DNA of 64,000 bases from Vibrio gazogenes (GTDB lineage: Bacteria > Pseudomonadota > Gammaproteobacteria > Enterobacterales > Vibrionaceae): assembly GCF_002196515.1 (NCBI RefSeq), contig NZ_CP018836.1, forward strand, positions 1,054,001-1,118,000, in the 5' to 3' direction. Below the pieces are notes generated by a model that had not been told where the DNA came from, searched no databases, and saw only the letters and a list, made by a program, of their open reading frames with translations. The translations under genes were made by a program, and so were the position numbers. Within the stretch, counting starts at the first letter, position 1. Each line of letters begins with the position of its first letter. Shown piece after piece: positions 63,025 through 64,000 of the stretch.

Positions 63025-64000
63025 TTAATTCAATGTCTTCGGGAGCTGAATGCGATATTGAACGCCTTGACCCGGTTCTGAGGTAAATTTCAAATGACCT
63101 TTCAGCTTTTGAGTGACCAGATTAAACACCAGGTTGAGCCCCAGACCCGAGCCACCATGGCCTCTTTTACTGGTATAGAAGGGCTCAAAAATCTTTTCGT
63201 GTAACGAGGGTGGGACGCCGATCCCATTGTCTTGATATTCAAAAATAATATGCGGGCCTTCCTCATAGAATCTAATATGAATTTCCGGTGACGGATGTTC
63301 ACCTTCAAAAGCATGAACGACGCTGTTCATAATCAAATTCGAGACAATTTGAGTTAATGTTCCCGGCAGACTGGTCATCATCAGTGCCTCATCTCCTTCA
63401 AGTTGTGGTGACACTGGAATCTTGCGGGTTTCTGGATGCATACTGGTAATTAATGCCATCAGCACCTGATAAATATTGAACTTACTATGATTTTCAGACA
63501 CCTGATCAACTGCGGTCTGTTTGAAGTCCCGAATTAACTTTGATGCCCGGTTTAGATTGTTTTGTAGTAATTCTGAGCCAGATTTCAGTTTTTCCGTCAG
63601 TTCAACAAACTGGGTGGATGTTAAAGTTTGATCTCGAAATGCTCGTTCAAATTCCTCGGTCACTTCCTCAATGAGCGATGTTGCGGTTACCGCAATCCCC
63701 AACGGAGTATTGACCTCATGCGCAACGCCTGCCACCAATCCGCCGAGTGCCGCCAATTTCTCCGACTGGATCAGTTGTGCCTGTGCCTGTTTGAGTTGTT
63801 TGAGACTCTGTGCCAAATCATGCGTTCGTTCCTGAACCGTGTGCTCTAAGCTTTGATTGAGTTTTTCTAGCTCGGCTTGTACAGATTTGAGTTCAGTAAT
63901 ATTCAGCGCCGTGCCACGGAAACCTAAGAATGTATCTTGCTCGCTGTCATAACGTGCTTGGGCCTGAAACATCAGCCACATTTTATGTCCGTTTAAATCG
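63025..64000 (-). CDS. Second sensor histidine kinase of the same type (partial, 5' end beyond window)
   Basis: About 325 C-terminal residues are present; the frame is open to the window edge (DLNGHKMWLMFQAQARYDSEQD), matching the PAS-end region of its neighbour, so the methionine near 63981 is internal. It has GFRGTALNITELK, the coiled coil, the His motif GGLVAGVAHEVNTPLGIAVTATS, and ATPase motifs NLIMNSVVHAF, DNGIGVP and GHGGSGLGLNL. Its core is clearly paralogous to the next kinase, down to FNIYQ and SMHPETRK. The two kinases probably form one operon. Confidence 0.9.
   Translation of the reverse strand, partial: DLNGHKMWLMFQAQARYDSEQDTFLGFRGTALNITELKSVQAELEKLNQSLEHTVQERTHDLAQSLKQLKQAQAQLIQSEKLAALGGLVAGVAHEVNTPLGIAVTATSLIEEVTEEFERAFRDQTLTSTQFVELTEKLKSGSELLQNNLNRASKLIRDFKQTAVDQVSENHSKFNIYQVLMALITSMHPETRKIPVSPQLEGDEALMMTSLPGTLTQIVSNLIMNSVVHAFEGEHPSPEIHIRFYEEGPHIIFEYQDNGIGVPPSLHEKIFEPFYTSKRGHGGSGLGLNLVFNLVTQKLKGHLKFTSEPGQGVQYRIQLPKTLN

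Noticed and set aside
1..64000. CRISPR arrays, rRNA, tRNA, insertion sequences, prophage
   Set aside because: No regularly spaced repeats, no transposase or integrase proteins, and no RNA-gene signatures were seen.

Overview
The window looks like a Vibrio chromosome, probably the second one. This rests on protein resemblance and gene order: malP-malQ-glgB lie together, and an anaerobic C4-dicarboxylate carrier, nadE, a nadD-like gene and an HD-GYP/histidine-kinase pair lie together, both as I recall them from V. cholerae chromosome 2. I did not identify the species. I saw no rRNA, tRNA, CRISPR array, transposase or phage gene.

Layout. 1-125 is the tail of a YebC-family gene. 710-5466 is a complete cyoABCDE operon (cytochrome bo3 ubiquinol oxidase plus heme O synthase) with overlapping genes. 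5993-13119 is an alpha-glucan block (malP, malQ, glgB). 13244-16081 is a large FAD/Fe-S D-2-hydroxyacid dehydrogenase on the minus strand, followed by a small lipoprotein and a YrhK-like membrane protein. 17372-22176 is an aromatic-acid decarboxylase locus: LpdD-like flavin chaperone, MFS transporter, divergent MarR regulator, UbiX-like, UbiD-like and BsdD-like genes. A 48-bp near-perfect palindrome lies just before the UbiX-like gene. 22793-24013 is a secreted GH30 glucuronoxylanase behind a long AT-rich leader. 24188-27563 is an accessory patch (MAPEG protein, sugar acetyltransferase, two GNATs, orphan Fic protein).

27775-35076 holds a Lon-like protease, a MATE pump, DAHP synthase with TyrR-like boxes, and a phosphosugar mutase. 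35210-37242 is a dgkA-eptA lipid A modification operon preceded by a sequence with the exact form of a PmrA box, next to fructokinase mak. 38287-42163 is a minus-strand operon of an outer-membrane barrel, a small phosphate-binding-like periplasmic protein and a membrane GGDEF/EAL protein. It is my best candidate for an undescribed sensory system. Then come tag, a possible 24-residue membrane protein behind FNR-like boxes, and a 5-oxoprolinase operon (pxpA, biotin-carrier-like gene, pxpB, pxpC) with a divergent LysR regulator and a solute-binding lipoprotein.

48298-53364 holds mgtE and the proVWX betaine/proline importer. 53656-55837 holds a membrane TPR protein, an XRE regulator behind a terminator-like hairpin, and a periplasmic alpha-carbonic anhydrase. 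56018-59124 holds a Dcu carrier with an FNR-like box, nadE and a short nadD-like gene. 59451 to the end holds a REC-HD-GYP response regulator converging on two tandem, closely related histidine kinases, the second cut by the window edge.

Themes are respiration and anaerobic switching (cyo, dcu, FNR-like sites), glucan metabolism, envelope modification, osmoprotection and c-di-GMP signalling. Start codons were chosen from Shine-Dalgarno spacing and protein N-termini; several differ from the longest open frame.
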